From Desulfocicer vacuolatum DSM 3385 (lineage in GTDB: Bacteria > Desulfobacterota > Desulfobacteria > Desulfobacterales > Desulfobacteraceae), in contig NZ_FWXY01000002.1 of assembly GCF_900176365.1 (NCBI RefSeq), positions 186,001 through 250,000 of the forward strand: 64,000 nt of DNA. The letters run 5' to 3'. A program made the translations under genes and the position numbers. The first letter of the stretch is position 1. Every line of letters begins with the position of its first letter. Of the stretch, positions 21,444 through 31,199 are shown piece by piece. Below the pieces are notes generated by a model. The model saw nothing but the letters and a program-made list of their open reading frames with translations. It was not told where the DNA came from and searched no databases.

Positions 21444-23828
21444 TCAGTCCTGATCCCGGTCAACAAAGGCAACCTCAAGCACCTGGGCCAGATCCCGCAC
21501 CGGAATAAACTTGATCTTTCGTTTCACCCCGGCGGGAAGATCGTGGAGATCTTTTTTGTTTTTTTCCGGAATGACAATGGTCTTGATGCCTGCCCGGAGG
21601 GCGCCCAGAGCCTTTTCCTTAAGCCCGCCAATGGGCAGCACCCGCCCCCTGAGGGTAATTTCCCCGGTCATGGCAACTTTATTGTTCACAACCTTTCCGG
21701 TGAAGGCGGAAATAAGGGCTGTGGCCATGGCAATACCGGCAGAAGGTCCGTCCTTGGGAATGGCTCCGGCCGGCACATGGATGTGAATATCTTTGGTTTC
21801 AAAGGCGTCTTTGTCAATGCCGAGAATATCCATATCCGCCTTGATACAGGTAAAAGCAGCCCGGGCCGACTCCTGCATGACATCACCGATCTGTCCGGTG
21901 ACTGTGAGCTCCCCCTTGCCGTGGCACAGGGACACTTCAATGTAAAGGGGTTCCCCACCCACTTCAGTCCAGGCAAGGCCGGTGACCAGCCCCACCTGAC
22001 TTTCTTCCTGGTCCAGTTCCGGCTGGAACACAGGAGGTCCCAGATATTTTTGCAATGTGGCCTTGGTTACCTGGAATTTTCCCTTTTGACCTTCTGCAAT
22101 CTTTCTTGCAATTTTTCGACAGATGGCCCCCAGTTTTCGCTCAAGATTCCGGAGGCCCGCCTCCATGGTGTACTGGGAAATAAGGGTGTCCATGGCACCG
22201 GAGGTGACGGTGATGGAACGACGGATTAAACCGTTTTCCCGCAGCTGTCGGGGAAAAAGATGCCGTTCTGCAATCACAGCCTTTTCCTCCCGGGTGTATC
22301 CGGAAATTTCAATGACTTCCATGCGATCCAGCAGGGCCGACGGAATGGTGTCCGTAACATTGGCGGTGAGGACAAAGAGCACCTTGGAAAGATCAAAGGG
22401 CATGTTAAGATAATGGTCACTGAACTCGGTGTTCTGTTCCGGATCCAGGGCTTCCAGAAGGGCCGAAGAGGGATCTCCCCTGAAATCACTGCCCAGTTTA
22501 TCAATCTCATCGAGCATGAACACAGGATTATTGGTGCCGCATTGTCTGAGCCCCTGGAGAATTCTTCCGGGCATGGCACCGATATAGGTTCTTCTGTGCC
22601 CCCGGATTTCCGCCTCATCCCGTATGCCCCCCAGGGAAATTCTCACAAATTTTCGTTTCATGGCCTTGGCAATGGCCTGACCAAGGGAGGTTTTTCCCAC
22701 CCCGGGAGGGCCGGAAAAACAGATAATCTGCCCCTTCATGGAAGGGTTAAGCTTCCGAACGCTCAAATACTCCAGAATCCGCTCTTTTACTTTTTCCAGG
22801 CCATGGTGATCCCTTTCCAGCACCTGGGCTGCCTTTTGAATATCAAGGAAATCCTTGGTGGATTTACTCCAGGGCATCTCCACAATGCAGTCAAGGTAGG
22901 TCCGTATAATGGAAGCCTCGGAGGAGTCTGAGTGCATCTGATCAAGTCGCTTGAGTTGCTTTAATGCCTCTTTATGACATTTTTCGGGCATCTTGGCTTT
23001 TTTTATTTTCTGACTGTAATCATTGACCTCGGCTATTTTTTCATCATTGTCACCCAGCTCCCGATGGATGGCCTTGACCTGTTCCCTGAGATAATAATCC
23101 CGCTGGGTTTTGGAAATTTCATCTTTCACATTGGTCTGAATCTTGGCCTGAACCGCAGACAATTCCACCTCCCGGGCCAGAAGATCATTCACCCTTAAAA
23201 GACGCTGGGCAGGATCAACGGTTTCCAGAAGATTCTGGGCATCTTCAACTTTAAGCCTCAAATTTGACGCCACCAGATCGGCAAGTTTTCCGGGAGACTC
23301 AATCTGCTCAAGAATCATCCCCACATCCCCGGACACCTCTCCGCGTAATGCCAGAATTTTTTCACTGCTATCCCGGACGTTGCGCATAAGGGCTTCAATT
23401 TCAATATCAACGGTGTCGATTTCTTTATCTTCCACCATCTCCACTTCTACCTGGAACCAGGGTTTCTGTTTTTTAAACTTAACCACCCGGGCCTTGGTAA
23501 TACCCTGTATCAATGCCTTGATCCGTCCGTCGGGAAGCTTTAACATTTTTTGTATCCGTCCCACGGTCCCCAGCTGATAGACATCATCCTTACCGGGGTT
23601 CTCATCATCTGCCACCTTCTGGGCGCACATGAAAAGATAACGATCCGTATCCGCTGCCGCCTCCACCGCCTTGATGGATTTATCCCTTCCCACAAACAAA
23701 GGAATCAGCATATCGGTGAACACCACCACATCCCTCACCGGCATCATGGGAAGAGAGGTTGGGATTTCACTGATATCTGTCTCTTTTTCTATTATTTCAA
23801 TAAGATCGTCCATATCGGTTTCCGCCAT
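21444..23828 (-). CDS. lon: ATP-dependent protease Lon
   Basis: A 794-residue LonA protease. Domains in order: N-terminal substrate-binding domain (about 20-215), a coiled stretch, the AAA+ module with Walker A GPPGVGKTS (about 366-374) and Walker B VFMLDEIDKL, sensor residues in LTANVTDTIP, and the C-terminal protease with the Ser in PKDGPSAGIA (about 691) and the Lys in LPIGGLKEKAL. Lon degrades damaged and some regulatory proteins in the cytoplasm. Start is ATG with AAAGGAG upstream. It is divergent from the prepilin peptidase gene across about 200 bases. No clear heat-shock box was recognised. Confidence 0.96.
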   Translation of the reverse strand: MAETDMDDLIEIIEKETDISEIPTSLPMMPVRDVVVFTDMLIPLFVGRDKSIKAVEAAADTDRYLFMCAQKVADDENPGKDDVYQLGTVGRIQKMLKLPDGRIKALIQGITKARVVKFKKQKPWFQVEVEMVEDKEIDTVDIEIEALMRNVRDSSEKILALRGEVSGDVGMILEQIESPGKLADLVASNLRLKVEDAQNLLETVDPAQRLLRVNDLLAREVELSAVQAKIQTNVKDEISKTQRDYYLREQVKAIHRELGDNDEKIAEVNDYSQKIKKAKMPEKCHKEALKQLKRLDQMHSDSSEASIIRTYLDCIVEMPWSKSTKDFLDIQKAAQVLERDHHGLEKVKERILEYLSVRKLNPSMKGQIICFSGPPGVGKTSLGQAIAKAMKRKFVRISLGGIRDEAEIRGHRRTYIGAMPGRILQGLRQCGTNNPVFMLDEIDKLGSDFRGDPSSALLEALDPEQNTEFSDHYLNMPFDLSKVLFVLTANVTDTIPSALLDRMEVIEISGYTREEKAVIAERHLFPRQLRENGLIRRSITVTSGAMDTLISQYTMEAGLRNLERKLGAICRKIARKIAEGQKGKFQVTKATLQKYLGPPVFQPELDQEESQVGLVTGLAWTEVGGEPLYIEVSLCHGKGELTVTGQIGDVMQESARAAFTCIKADMDILGIDKDAFETKDIHIHVPAGAIPKDGPSAGIAMATALISAFTGKVVNNKVAMTGEITLRGRVLPIGGLKEKALGALRAGIKTIVIPEKNKKDLHDLPAGVKRKIKFIPVRDLAQVLEVAFVDRDQD

Positions 23829-24031
23829 TTGAACTCCTTTTTATTACATATATAATATCAATCAGATCCTAACAATAAGGCATTTTTTGCCCTTTACAAC
23901 GGTGAAAGTACACTTTTTTAATGTCATGGACCTATTGACACCGGCTATTTTTTTTTCTAAGGATAAAGAAGGTGCTGGTCATTTTGGCCGGACCGGCCCA
24001 CTGATCTGTCACCCATACAAGGATTGTTGCC

Positions 24032-24823
24032 ATGATTCCAAAAGCTGTACCACCTTTTACCATTCCTTTCATGGCTTTTATTTTCGGTGCATGTGTGGGA
24101 AGTTTTCTCAATGTATGTATTTACAGAGTTCCCCGGGGAAAATCCATCCTCTTTCCCGGATCATCCTGCCCCACCTGCGGGCATGCCATCCCTTTTTATT
24201 TTAACATTCCCATTTTAAGTTACATCATCCTCCGGGGCCAATGCCACCAATGCCATACCCCTTTTTCCATGCGGTATCCCGCCGTGGAAATTTTAACGGC
24301 CCTGGCGGCCCTGGCCACGGTGGCCCGGTTTGGCATATCTGTCCAGAGCGGTGTCTGGTTCACTTTCTTATGCACCCTCATTGTGGTGGCCTTCATTGAC
24401 TATGATTTCCAAATCATTCCGGACATCATCTCACTTCCCGGCATTCCTGTTTTTGCCCTGGCATCTGTCCTGTCAGGGCACCATCCATGGCAGACATCCC
24501 TGGCAGGTATCCTCATGGGAGGAGGCTCCCTTTACGCGGTGGCCATGATTTACTATTTCATTCGAAAAGAAGAGGGAATGGGCGGGGGGGACATTAAGCT
24601 TCTGGCCATGATCGGTGCCGCCACCGGCTGGCAGGGAGTATTATTCACCCTGTTTGCCGGATCGCTCCTGGGCACCCTTGCCGGCTGTGTTATCATGATG
24701 GCAAAAAGAACCATGGCTCCCCGTTTAAGAATCCCCTTTGGACCCTATCTGTCCATGGGGGCAATTACCTATATTTTCAAGGGAAAAGCACTCATCCAGT
24801 GGTACTTTGCCCTGATTTACTGA
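24032..24823 (+). CDS. pilD: Prepilin peptidase (A24 family, PilD/GspO type)
   Basis: An inner membrane aspartic protease that cuts and N-methylates type IV prepilins and type II pseudopilins. The 263 residues have the N-terminal FGACVGSFLNVCIYRVPRG, two CxxC pairs (CPTCGH and CHQCHT) of the cytoplasmic zinc-bound domain, and the catalytic aspartates in DYDFQIIPD and GGGDIKLLAM (G-x-G-D). Eight or so membrane helices are expected. A possible promoter TTGACA (23935-23940) and TAAGGA (23958-23963) stands upstream. No pilin gene is within the window, so the pathway it serves cannot be told. Confidence 0.93.
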   Translation: MIPKAVPPFTIPFMAFIFGACVGSFLNVCIYRVPRGKSILFPGSSCPTCGHAIPFYFNIPILSYIILRGQCHQCHTPFSMRYPAVEILTALAALATVARFGISVQSGVWFTFLCTLIVVAFIDYDFQIIPDIISLPGIPVFALASVLSGHHPWQTSLAGILMGGGSLYAVAMIYYFIRKEEGMGGGDIKLLAMIGAATGWQGVLFTLFAGSLLGTLAGCVIMMAKRTMAPRLRIPFGPYLSMGAITYIFKGKALIQWYFALIY

Positions 24824-25137
24824 AAAAGCATTGGACACTTTTTTTTGTCCCCCATGGGTTTGCCGTTCTTTAAACCAATATTTCCCCGGGGGCTTCTGTG
24901 CAATATTTTATCGGGACAGGCTAATAAGTTCTTGACACAAAGACCGCAACCACGGTACTTACAAGGCACTTAGGACAATTCATGGCCAGTCATCCCACTA
25001 TCAGAAGCCACAAAAAGATCATGCTTTAATGTATTTTTTTCATATAGGACAGACTGCACAACCCATCACCATTGACCGCAAATTGATATCCCCCCATGTT
25101 CCATGGTGTCATTTTGCAAATTAAGGAGTAAAGAGAT
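24824..25137 (+). other. Non-coding gap between prepilin peptidase and HU genes
   Basis: No gene is seen in these 314 bases. A short GGACA/TGTCC hairpin enclosing T follows the pilD stop. A possible promoter pair TTGACA (24932-24937) and TACTTA (24956-24961), 18 bases apart, and a weaker one near 25075 could drive the HU gene. Confidence 0.4.
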
Positions 25138-25407
25138 ATGAACAAAGGCGACCTCATTAACAAAGTAGCAGAAGTACTTAGCAGCAAGAAAGAAGCCCAG
25201 GCAGCCGTGGACTGTGCACTTTCCACCATCACCGATGCCCTTGCAGAAAAGGAAACCGTCACCCTTGTGGGCTTTGGCACATTTAAGACCACCGAACGAA
25301 AAGCCAGAAAGGGAAGAAATCCCCAGACCGGAGACGAAATTGATATTCCGGCCAGAAATGTGCCCAAATTCGTCCCGGGAAAAGCTTTGAAAGACGCTGT
25401 AAAATAA
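25138..25407 (+). CDS. hup: HU family DNA-binding protein
   Basis: An 89-residue HU/IHF-type nucleoid protein that bends and compacts DNA as a dimer. The family's beta-arm signature [21 protein letters not shown] is present (in pieces at about residues 46-66), followed by [21 protein letters not shown]. The length is that of HU. Start ATG follows AAGGAG by 9 bases. It is a single-gene unit closed by the strong terminator at 25431-25470. HU is better supported than IHF because the sequence lacks IHF-specific residues that I know, but that is a soft distinction. Confidence 0.93.
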   Translation: MNKGDLINKVAEVLSSKKEAQAAVDCALSTITDALAEKETVTLVGFGTFKTTERKARKGRNPQTGDEIDIPARNVPKFVPGKALKDAVK

Positions 25408-25430
25408 AGTCTGGATTTTATAATCCTGTT

Positions 25431-25470
25431 GCTGTATTCGGATTCCTGCCATCCGAATACAGCTTTTTTA
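25431..25470 (+). terminator. Intrinsic terminator of the HU gene
   Basis: GCTGTATTCGGAT (25431-25443) and ATCCGAATACAGC (25451-25463) are perfect 13-base arms around a 7-base loop, followed by six T. It sits 24 bases after the hup stop and just before the 3' end of sbcB on the other strand. Confidence 0.93.
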
Positions 25471-25477
25471 TCCATCC

Positions 25478-26914
25478 TTACATGGCCTGGATATGCTGGT
25501 GGATCTCCTCCAGCAGGGCAATCTGCTCTGCATCAAATTGTTTCCTGTCAGCCAATAAATCTGCAATCTCCTTCAATGCCTGATCTGCCCCGTAACGAAT
25601 ATCATTTCTGAATCCTTTTATGGGATTAAGCCCTCCCCGGCGAACGCGCTCCATGTAACTTTCCCGATCAAATCCACCATTTTCATCCAGAGCCTCCGGG
25701 GGCATTTCACTGGAAAAATTTCTAAACAATACCCGGGCAGCAAGATTCTTGACCCGGGGGCAGCTCATTTTCTTTATAGAATCCAGCCGTCCGGCCGGTG
25801 CTGCACGGTGAAACCCCGCCATCTCATTTTTTTCCATGGATGAAAAAAAGCCTTCCTGGTATAACCCGGCATCTGCATCCAAATCCGGCACAACAGGATA
25901 GGTATAGTTCTTGTGATATTCAATGAGCTCCGTAAACCATGAAAAGTGATTGGCAAGGATTTCCATATTTTCATGGGCCATGGTTTGCTGCTCCGGGGAT
26001 AATCGGCCCCAGAAACGCTCCAGGGGCGGTAAAACAATAGGGGGCTCTCCCTTTTTTTTTCGAATGATGAAAATTTTATCAGGGTCAACCGGCTCAGCCT
26101 CTCCGCCGGGAAAGCCTTTGGCATCCAGGCGCAGCCACAGCGTCTGATTACCATACACCCTGGAAGGCCCAATGCACAGCACCGGAGCCATGTAATTGTA
26201 TTTGGCCCCAAAGGACAGCGACACCATTATTCCCAGATAAAAGGAGCCGGCCAGCCCTATCTTCCGACGCTCAAGGCGGCCCATGTGCGTGGGTTCATGG
26301 GCCTTATTGAAAAAGGTTCGGCAATAGTCCCACATTTCACCCCGGGTAAAAAGCCTTTGGGCCAGGGCCAGGGTGGCTTCCACATCAACCATGGCATCAT
26401 GGGCACGCCCGGATGTAACCAGGGCATTTTCTTTGCTGATGAGCTCCAGTTTCATGCTGGGCTTGCCATCATTTTCAGGCCAATGGATGTCAAGGGGGAC
26501 AAACAGCCGATAAAGAACAGCCAGGGGAAGAATATCCATGCGGAAACAGCCGTTGGCGTATTGGTGGGTGTAGGGATCAAGAAGATTACGATAAAAGGTA
26601 AAACGCAAGAACTCATCGTCAAACCCAAGGGTATTATACCCCAGACTGATGGTACCCGGGGCATTGATAATTCTGTGAATGGCAAGGGCTGCATCATATT
26701 CACACACCCCTTTCATCAACGATGCCGGGGAAAGACGATGGGTGATAAAAGCACCGGGGGACGGTACCACATCCGGACGCAGTTGAACCACCACAGAGGT
26801 TCTGTCAATTTCCTTTAATCCAAGGTCTGTACGGATGGCCGCAAAGGTGAGAATCTGATCAAATGCCGTATTCAGACCACTGGTTTCAATGTCATAAAAT
26901 AGAAATGTTTTCAT
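25478..26914 (-). CDS. sbcB: Exodeoxyribonuclease I
   Basis: A 3'-to-5' single-strand DNA exonuclease used in repair and recombination. The 478 residues begin with the DEDDh exonuclease core: FYDIETSG (D and E), HRLSP, LGYNTLGFDDEFLRFTFYRN (D) and the final HDAMVDVEATLALAQ (H and D). The middle SH3-like and C-terminal helical parts fit the length of E. coli ExoI (475). It stands alone between the rpsI and hup terminators. The start ATG is at 26914. Confidence 0.93.
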   Translation of the reverse strand: MKTFLFYDIETSGLNTAFDQILTFAAIRTDLGLKEIDRTSVVVQLRPDVVPSPGAFITHRLSPASLMKGVCEYDAALAIHRIINAPGTISLGYNTLGFDDEFLRFTFYRNLLDPYTHQYANGCFRMDILPLAVLYRLFVPLDIHWPENDGKPSMKLELISKENALVTSGRAHDAMVDVEATLALAQRLFTRGEMWDYCRTFFNKAHEPTHMGRLERRKIGLAGSFYLGIMVSLSFGAKYNYMAPVLCIGPSRVYGNQTLWLRLDAKGFPGGEAEPVDPDKIFIIRKKKGEPPIVLPPLERFWGRLSPEQQTMAHENMEILANHFSWFTELIEYHKNYTYPVVPDLDADAGLYQEGFFSSMEKNEMAGFHRAAPAGRLDSIKKMSCPRVKNLAARVLFRNFSSEMPPEALDENGGFDRESYMERVRRGGLNPIKGFRNDIRYGADQALKEIADLLADRKQFDAEQIALLEEIHQHIQAM

Positions 26915-26982
26915 GGATTTAAAAGGAGGGAGACGATCCTGTGGGGTCTGTGTGGTTAATTCTTAAAAAACGGAAGCCCGGA

Positions 26983-27021
26983 TAAAAAAAAGGAGCCGAC
27001 AGTAAATACCTGCCTGCTCCT
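26983..27021 (-). terminator. Intrinsic terminator after rpsI
   Basis: On the minus strand AGGAGC and GCTCCT (27016-27021, 26991-26996) form the base of a hairpin followed by eight T. It ends the rplM-rpsI transcript. Confidence 0.8.
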
Positions 27022-27043
27022 GAAAATCCATATGAACCACTGC

Positions 27044-27439
27044 CTATCTTTTGGAAAATTGATAGTTGGCCCTGGCACCCTTCTGACCATATTTTTTACG
27101 CTCTTTGATCCGGGAATCCCGGGTGAGGTATCCGGCTTTTTTCAGCATGCCTCTCAGATCCGGGTCTGCCATGACAAGAGCCTTGGTGATGCCGTGTCGC
27201 ACCGCACCGGCCTGCCCCATGATGCCACCGCCCAGCACCTTGATATTAATATCAAAAGCGTCAGTATTTTCCGTCATGACCAGGGGAGATTCCAGAATCT
27301 TCCGTGCATCAAGGTGAACAAAATAATCTTCAAGACTTCTATTGTTCACAGTTATTTTACCATTACCCGGCGTTAACCATGTTTTGGCAATGGAACTCTT
27401 ACGCTTGCCGGTTGCGTAATATATATTTTCATTCTCCAT
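27044..27439 (-). CDS. rpsI: 30S ribosomal protein S9
   Basis: A 131-residue S9 protein of the small ribosomal subunit. It has the N-terminal [19 protein letters not shown] and [20 protein letters not shown], and ends [17 protein letters not shown], whose C-terminal KR reaches the P-site tRNA. It follows rplM by 31 bases, the normal pairing in bacteria. Confidence 0.97.
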   Translation of the reverse strand: MENENIYYATGKRKSSIAKTWLTPGNGKITVNNRSLEDYFVHLDARKILESPLVMTENTDAFDINIKVLGGGIMGQAGAVRHGITKALVMADPDLRGMLKKAGYLTRDSRIKERKKYGQKGARANYQFSKR

Positions 27440-27470
27440 AAATGACTACCGTCCTTTATTTTTTCTTAAA

Positions 27471-27905
27471 TTATAATTCAACGACCTCGGGTTTCTGTGC
27501 AGCATGGGGATGCTCTTCTCCGGCATAGACATAAAGCTTGCCATTGAGTTTTCGCCCCAATCTGTTTTTCGGAAGCATGCCCCGCACCGCTTTTCGAAGG
27601 ATATCTTCAGGTTTTTTTTCCAGAAGTTCCTTGACGCTGGTGGACTTGATCCCACCGGTGTAGCCGGTGTGACGATAGTAAACTTTCTGATCCCACTTAT
27701 TACCGGTGAGGCGTATTTTGTCGGCATTAATAACAATTACCCAGTCACCCATATCCACATGGGGGGTATAAAGGGGATTGCGTTTTCCCTTGATCCGGGC
27801 CGCAACCTCAGAGGCGATGCGACCCAGCACCTTGTCGCTGGCATCAATAACGCACCAGTTTTCCGGATTATCCGATCGTTTTGCACTATATGTATATTTT
27901 TTCAA
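27471..27905 (-). CDS. rplM: 50S ribosomal protein L13
   Basis: A 144-residue L13 protein of the large subunit. It carries WCVIDASDKVLGRIASEVA, GDWVIVINADKIRLTGNKW, KVYYRHTGYTGGIKS and the VRGMLPKNRLGR block. It begins the rplM-rpsI operon. A strong promoter (27939-27967) overlaps the end of ruvB. Confidence 0.97.
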   Translation of the reverse strand: MKKYTYSAKRSDNPENWCVIDASDKVLGRIASEVAARIKGKRNPLYTPHVDMGDWVIVINADKIRLTGNKWDQKVYYRHTGYTGGIKSTSVKELLEKKPEDILRKAVRGMLPKNRLGRKLNGKLYVYAGEEHPHAAQKPEVVEL

Positions 27906-27938
27906 TTTTCTACACTCCTGTTATAAAATAATTTGAAC

Positions 27939-27967
27939 TAATTAACCCATCCCCCTAAAAATGTCAA
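27939..27967 (-). promoter_or_regulatory. Sigma-70 type promoter for rplM-rpsI
   Basis: On the minus strand, TTGACA (27962-27967) and TAATTA (27939-27944) are 17 bases apart. The -35 box is 13 bases from the ruvB stop, so rplM has its own promoter apart from ruvCAB. Confidence 0.65.
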
Positions 27968-27979
27968 GGGCTATTTTGG

Positions 27980-29026
27980 TCAAAACAACTCCCGCTGGAA
28001 GGGCATGCCCAGATGCTCATGGGCCTTTGCAGATGCCTTTCGTCCGGCAGAGGTGCGCAGCAGCAAACCGGTTTTTAAAAGATAGGGTTCCACAACATCC
28101 ACCAAGGTGTCAGTCTCTTCCTGGAGTGTGGCAGCCACGGCCTCAATGCCCACAGGCCCCCCCCGGTAAAACTTAATAATGGTGTTCAGATAATTTCGAT
28201 CCAAAGGGGTCAATCCCATGCCATCCACCCCTTCGAGCTGCAATGCGGCCCCCACTGTTTCCGGGGTCACCTTCCCCCGGGCCTTGACCTGGGCATAATC
28301 CCTCACCCGCTTAAGCAGTCGATTGGCAATGCGGGGGGTCCCCCGGGAACGGGTGGCAAGCTCCAATGCCCCATCATGGGTCATGCGCACATTGAGAAGG
28401 GTTGCCGATCGCTTCACAATGGTGACCAGGTCTTCCAGATCATAAAAGTCAAAATTTCGAAACAGCCCGAACCGATCCCGCAGTGGAGAAGAGAGCAGGC
28501 CCACCCTGGTGGTGGCCCCCACCAGGGTAAACTGCTTGAGCCGGTATCGATGACTTCTGGCATGCACCCCTTTGTCAAAGACAAAGTCAACGGCAAAATC
28601 CTCCATGGCCGGATACAAAAACTCCTCAACAGTCTTGGGGATTCGATGGATTTCATCAATGAAAAGAAAGTCTCCGTCCCCAAGGTTGGTGAGCATTCCC
28701 AGAAGATCTCCCCCTTTTTCCAGGGCCGGGCCCGAGGTAATGGTCACCCCGGCCCCCATTTCCGTGGCAATGATATGGGCCATGGAGGTTTTGCCAAGCC
28801 CCGGTGGCCCATGGAGCAGAATATGCTCCAGGGATTCCCCCCTGATTCTGGCGGCGGCAATGGCAATTTTAAGGGTTTCAACGGTTTCCGCCTGCCCCAC
28901 ATAGTCAATAAAGCGCCGGGGTCGCAGCACATTGACATCGATTTCTCTGTCCACGGGATGGGCATCCGGTGAAACAAGGGATGTTTCTGTGGAACTAAAG
29001 GCTATGATATCATCATCTGATGTCAT
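27980..29026 (-). CDS. ruvB: Holliday junction branch-migration ATPase RuvB
   Basis: The motor that drives branch migration with RuvA during recombination and fork repair. The 348 residues have [12 protein letters not shown], Walker [16 protein letters not shown] (about 71-85), Walker B FIDEIHRI, the RuvB-specific hairpin and sensor [19 protein letters not shown], and a C-terminal winged-helix with [19 protein letters not shown]. It overlaps ruvA by 4 bases (ATGA). Confidence 0.97.
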   Translation of the reverse strand: MTSDDDIIAFSSTETSLVSPDAHPVDREIDVNVLRPRRFIDYVGQAETVETLKIAIAAARIRGESLEHILLHGPPGLGKTSMAHIIATEMGAGVTITSGPALEKGGDLLGMLTNLGDGDFLFIDEIHRIPKTVEEFLYPAMEDFAVDFVFDKGVHARSHRYRLKQFTLVGATTRVGLLSSPLRDRFGLFRNFDFYDLEDLVTIVKRSATLLNVRMTHDGALELATRSRGTPRIANRLLKRVRDYAQVKARGKVTPETVGAALQLEGVDGMGLTPLDRNYLNTIIKFYRGGPVGIEAVAATLQEETDTLVDVVEPYLLKTGLLLRTSAGRKASAKAHEHLGMPFQRELF

Positions 29027-29667
29027 GATCCTGCCCTCCTTATCACCGCATCAAACAACTCTTCTGCGGTTGAAATCCCAGGAATTTCAGCAATGACAAG
29101 GGCCACCATCTTCCGGGCAATGGGGGCGGCATAGCCTAATTGCCGGACCAGCACATCCACCACCTGGGCTGCCACCTCATGGGAAAGTTCCTCCCCTTCC
29201 CCTGGGGATACCCGAGCGGCATCCCCGCTCCCCGGTCCCTGGGGATGGGCAATAAACATGGACACCTTGCCATGGAGGGCCGCAATGATTTTCTGGGCCG
29301 TGCGTTTCCCAATGCCCTTCAGGGTGGCAAGCATCTTTTCATCCCGATTTTCAATGGCAAAGGCAATGTCAGACACCGGCCGATCCATGGCTTTCACCGC
29401 CTTCAGGGGCCCAATGGCATCCACTGAAATAAAAAGTTGAAAAAAAGCCTTTTCCGTTTCAGATTCAAACCCGATGAGCACCGGCCGGGGCTGTCTTTCT
29501 GTTTGATTATGGTAAATAAACAAAGAAATTGTCTCTTCCGGGGGGTGTTTTTTAATGTTTTCAAGCACAAAAAGGGGCAGGACAATCTCATATCCCACCC
29601 CCCCCACCAGCAGTAGAATGCCCTCTTCGGCGGTTCGTAAAATCCGACCTTCCATGTATCCAATCAT
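29023..29667 (-). CDS. ruvA: Holliday junction DNA-binding protein RuvA
   Basis: The tetrameric junction-binding partner of RuvB. The 214 residues have the N-terminal OB fold (MIGYMEGRI...VGGVGYEI), two helix-hairpin-helix regions ([35 protein letters not shown]), a flexible acidic linker (about 143-162) and the C-terminal RuvB-binding domain ([17 protein letters not shown]). A family A repeat and a piece of family C lie between it and ruvC (29668-29826), in the middle of this operon. Confidence 0.94.
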   Translation of the reverse strand: MIGYMEGRILRTAEEGILLLVGGVGYEIVLPLFVLENIKKHPPEETISLFIYHNQTERQPRPVLIGFESETEKAFFQLFISVDAIGPLKAVKAMDRPVSDIAFAIENRDEKMLATLKGIGKRTAQKIIAALHGKVSMFIAHPQGPGSGDAARVSPGEGEELSHEVAAQVVDVLVRQLGYAAPIARKMVALVIAEIPGISTAEELFDAVIRRAGS

Positions 29668-29692
29668 CTTTAAACTTTTTTCTTCTTTTTTT

Positions 29693-29826
29693 TATATGAA
29701 ATACTCCGTGAATCAGGGGTGTATTTCAAACTTTGTTGTGGGCAGAGCCGGGTCAAAATACGGTCCGCCCGTGGCGTATTTTCCAGGCTTACCTCAGCAG
29801 AGCTCCCCCCCCGGGGGACGATGCTG
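29693..29826 (+). repeat. Family A repeat (A5) with a truncated family C piece, inside the ruvC-ruvA gap
   Basis: A5 (29693-29780) has both hairpins: GAAATACTCCGTG...GTGTATTTC, then TTGTGGGCAGAGCC...GGTCCGCCCGTGGCG. It is followed by 29783-29826, which starts like family C (TTACCTCAGCAGAGC then C runs) but breaks off before the hairpin loop and joins the end of ruvC. The insert sits between two genes of one operon. Confidence 0.8.
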
Positions 29827-30309
29827 TCACTTCCACCTTTTTCGAAAAAATCCGGCCAGGGCCAGGGCCAGGGCGTCCGAGGCATGAAAAGGCCTGATGG
29901 CCCCTTCATGGCACAAAAGATTTCGCACCGATCGCTCCACCTGGTGTTTATCTGCAGCCCCGCTTCCAGTGACCACTTTTTTGGCTTCGCGCACCTGGAT
30001 CTCCTGCACCCGTGATCCGGCCCGTCCTGCGGCCAGCAACAAAACACCGGTGACCTTTCCCAGCGTAATCCCGGATGCCGGATACTTTCCCAGGGAAAAG
30101 ATATCTTCAATCACAACAAGATCGGGCTTCTGGCGGCACAGATAGGCAAGGGTTCTGGCATAGATAAGTTCCAGTCGATCCACAAGGGATTGTTCCGGGG
30201 TGGTTTTAATGCTGCCAAACTCATAACCGGACACACGGTTTTCCCGGCCCTGCACCATGCCAATACCGGTACCGGCAAGCCCGGGGTCTATGCCCACCAC
30301 TTTAATCAT
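29827..30309 (-). CDS. ruvC: Holliday junction resolvase RuvC
   Basis: The endonuclease that cuts Holliday junctions symmetrically. The 160 residues have the RNase H-like catalytic acids: VVGIDPGLAGTGIG (D), VVIEDIF (E), and the C-terminal HASDALALALA (two D). Length is typical. It lies 29 bases after cpoB and heads ruvC-ruvA-ruvB, an order common in proteobacteria. The 3' end abuts a truncated family C repeat. Confidence 0.95.
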   Translation of the reverse strand: MIKVVGIDPGLAGTGIGMVQGRENRVSGYEFGSIKTTPEQSLVDRLELIYARTLAYLCRQKPDLVVIEDIFSLGKYPASGITLGKVTGVLLLAAGRAGSRVQEIQVREAKKVVTGSGAADKHQVERSVRNLLCHEGAIRPFHASDALALALAGFFRKRWK

Positions 30310-30338
30310 TTTATGATCACCATGAAAGAAGGCAGTCC

Positions 30339-31187
30339 TTAGTCAAGGGTCTCCAGTTTTTCCCTGGCAATCTTTGCCTCACTGGTTCCGGGATATTTAC
30401 GTATCAACTCCTTTAATATCAAGCGGGCATTGCCCTTTTCCCCCAGATTTGCAAAGGCATACCCCTGCTTTAACAACGCAGCCGGTACCTTATTTCCCGA
30501 GGCATATTTTTCAATGACTTTTTGGTATTCCAAAATTGCCTTTTCATACCAGTTTTCCCGGTAATAGCTGTCAGCAATCCAGAATTGAGCATTGTCCGCA
30601 TTGGTAGAATCGGGAAAGGTTTTAATAAAGGTTTCAAAATTTTTTCTGGCCCCTTTGTTATCACCGTTATCAAGAAGGGTTTTGGCAGCCGTATACATGC
30701 CGGATTCACTGCCGTCCGGCTTATCTGATGGCAAAGTGTCAGATGGCGTGTCAGTGGGTTCCAGTCCCAGATGGGCCTCCAGGGCCATCAGGCGTTGATA
30801 ATTCCGGGAAATGGCACCATCCAGACGTTTGAGCTCCTTGGATGCAGCAGCCGTATCCCCTGCCCCGTCCCGGTCAATGAGAAACTCAAGGGTTTCCACA
30901 CGGCCGGTTAACACCCGGATCTCATCCCGAAACCCATCCAGCAAAGCGTTTATTTCAGCATATTTTTCCCGGGTCATGCGATCATTGCTGCCCACACGAC
31001 CCGTTATCTCAGCAAACTCTTTATTCAGCTTCCGATCGTAGGTTTTCTGTTTTTCCAAATGCCGGGCATTGTCCATTTCAAGGGAATGCACTCTATTTTT
31101 AAGGATAAGCATATCTTGATCAGACACACACCCCGACAGCACTGCCAGACAAGCTACGAAAAAAATTTGAAAAATAAACCTGGGCAT
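30339..31187 (-). CDS. cpoB: Tol-Pal system coordinator CpoB (YbgF family)
   Basis: A periplasmic protein of 282 residues with a lipobox (LAVLSGC, about residue 20), a coiled coil (about 30-115) and four TPR-like repeats at the C-terminus (YTAAKTLLDNGDNKGARKNF, NADNAQFWIADSYYRENW, LKQGYAFANLGEKGNARL). CpoB ties peptidoglycan synthesis to Tol-Pal constriction in E. coli. The start ATG at 31187 has AAAGGATGG 3 to 11 bases upstream. E. coli CpoB has no lipobox, so the lipid anchor is a difference. It follows pal by 12 bases and precedes ruvC. Confidence 0.88.
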   Translation of the reverse strand: MPRFIFQIFFVACLAVLSGCVSDQDMLILKNRVHSLEMDNARHLEKQKTYDRKLNKEFAEITGRVGSNDRMTREKYAEINALLDGFRDEIRVLTGRVETLEFLIDRDGAGDTAAASKELKRLDGAISRNYQRLMALEAHLGLEPTDTPSDTLPSDKPDGSESGMYTAAKTLLDNGDNKGARKNFETFIKTFPDSTNADNAQFWIADSYYRENWYEKAILEYQKVIEKYASGNKVPAALLKQGYAFANLGEKGNARLILKELIRKYPGTSEAKIAREKLETLD

Positions 31188-31199
31188 CACATCCATCCT

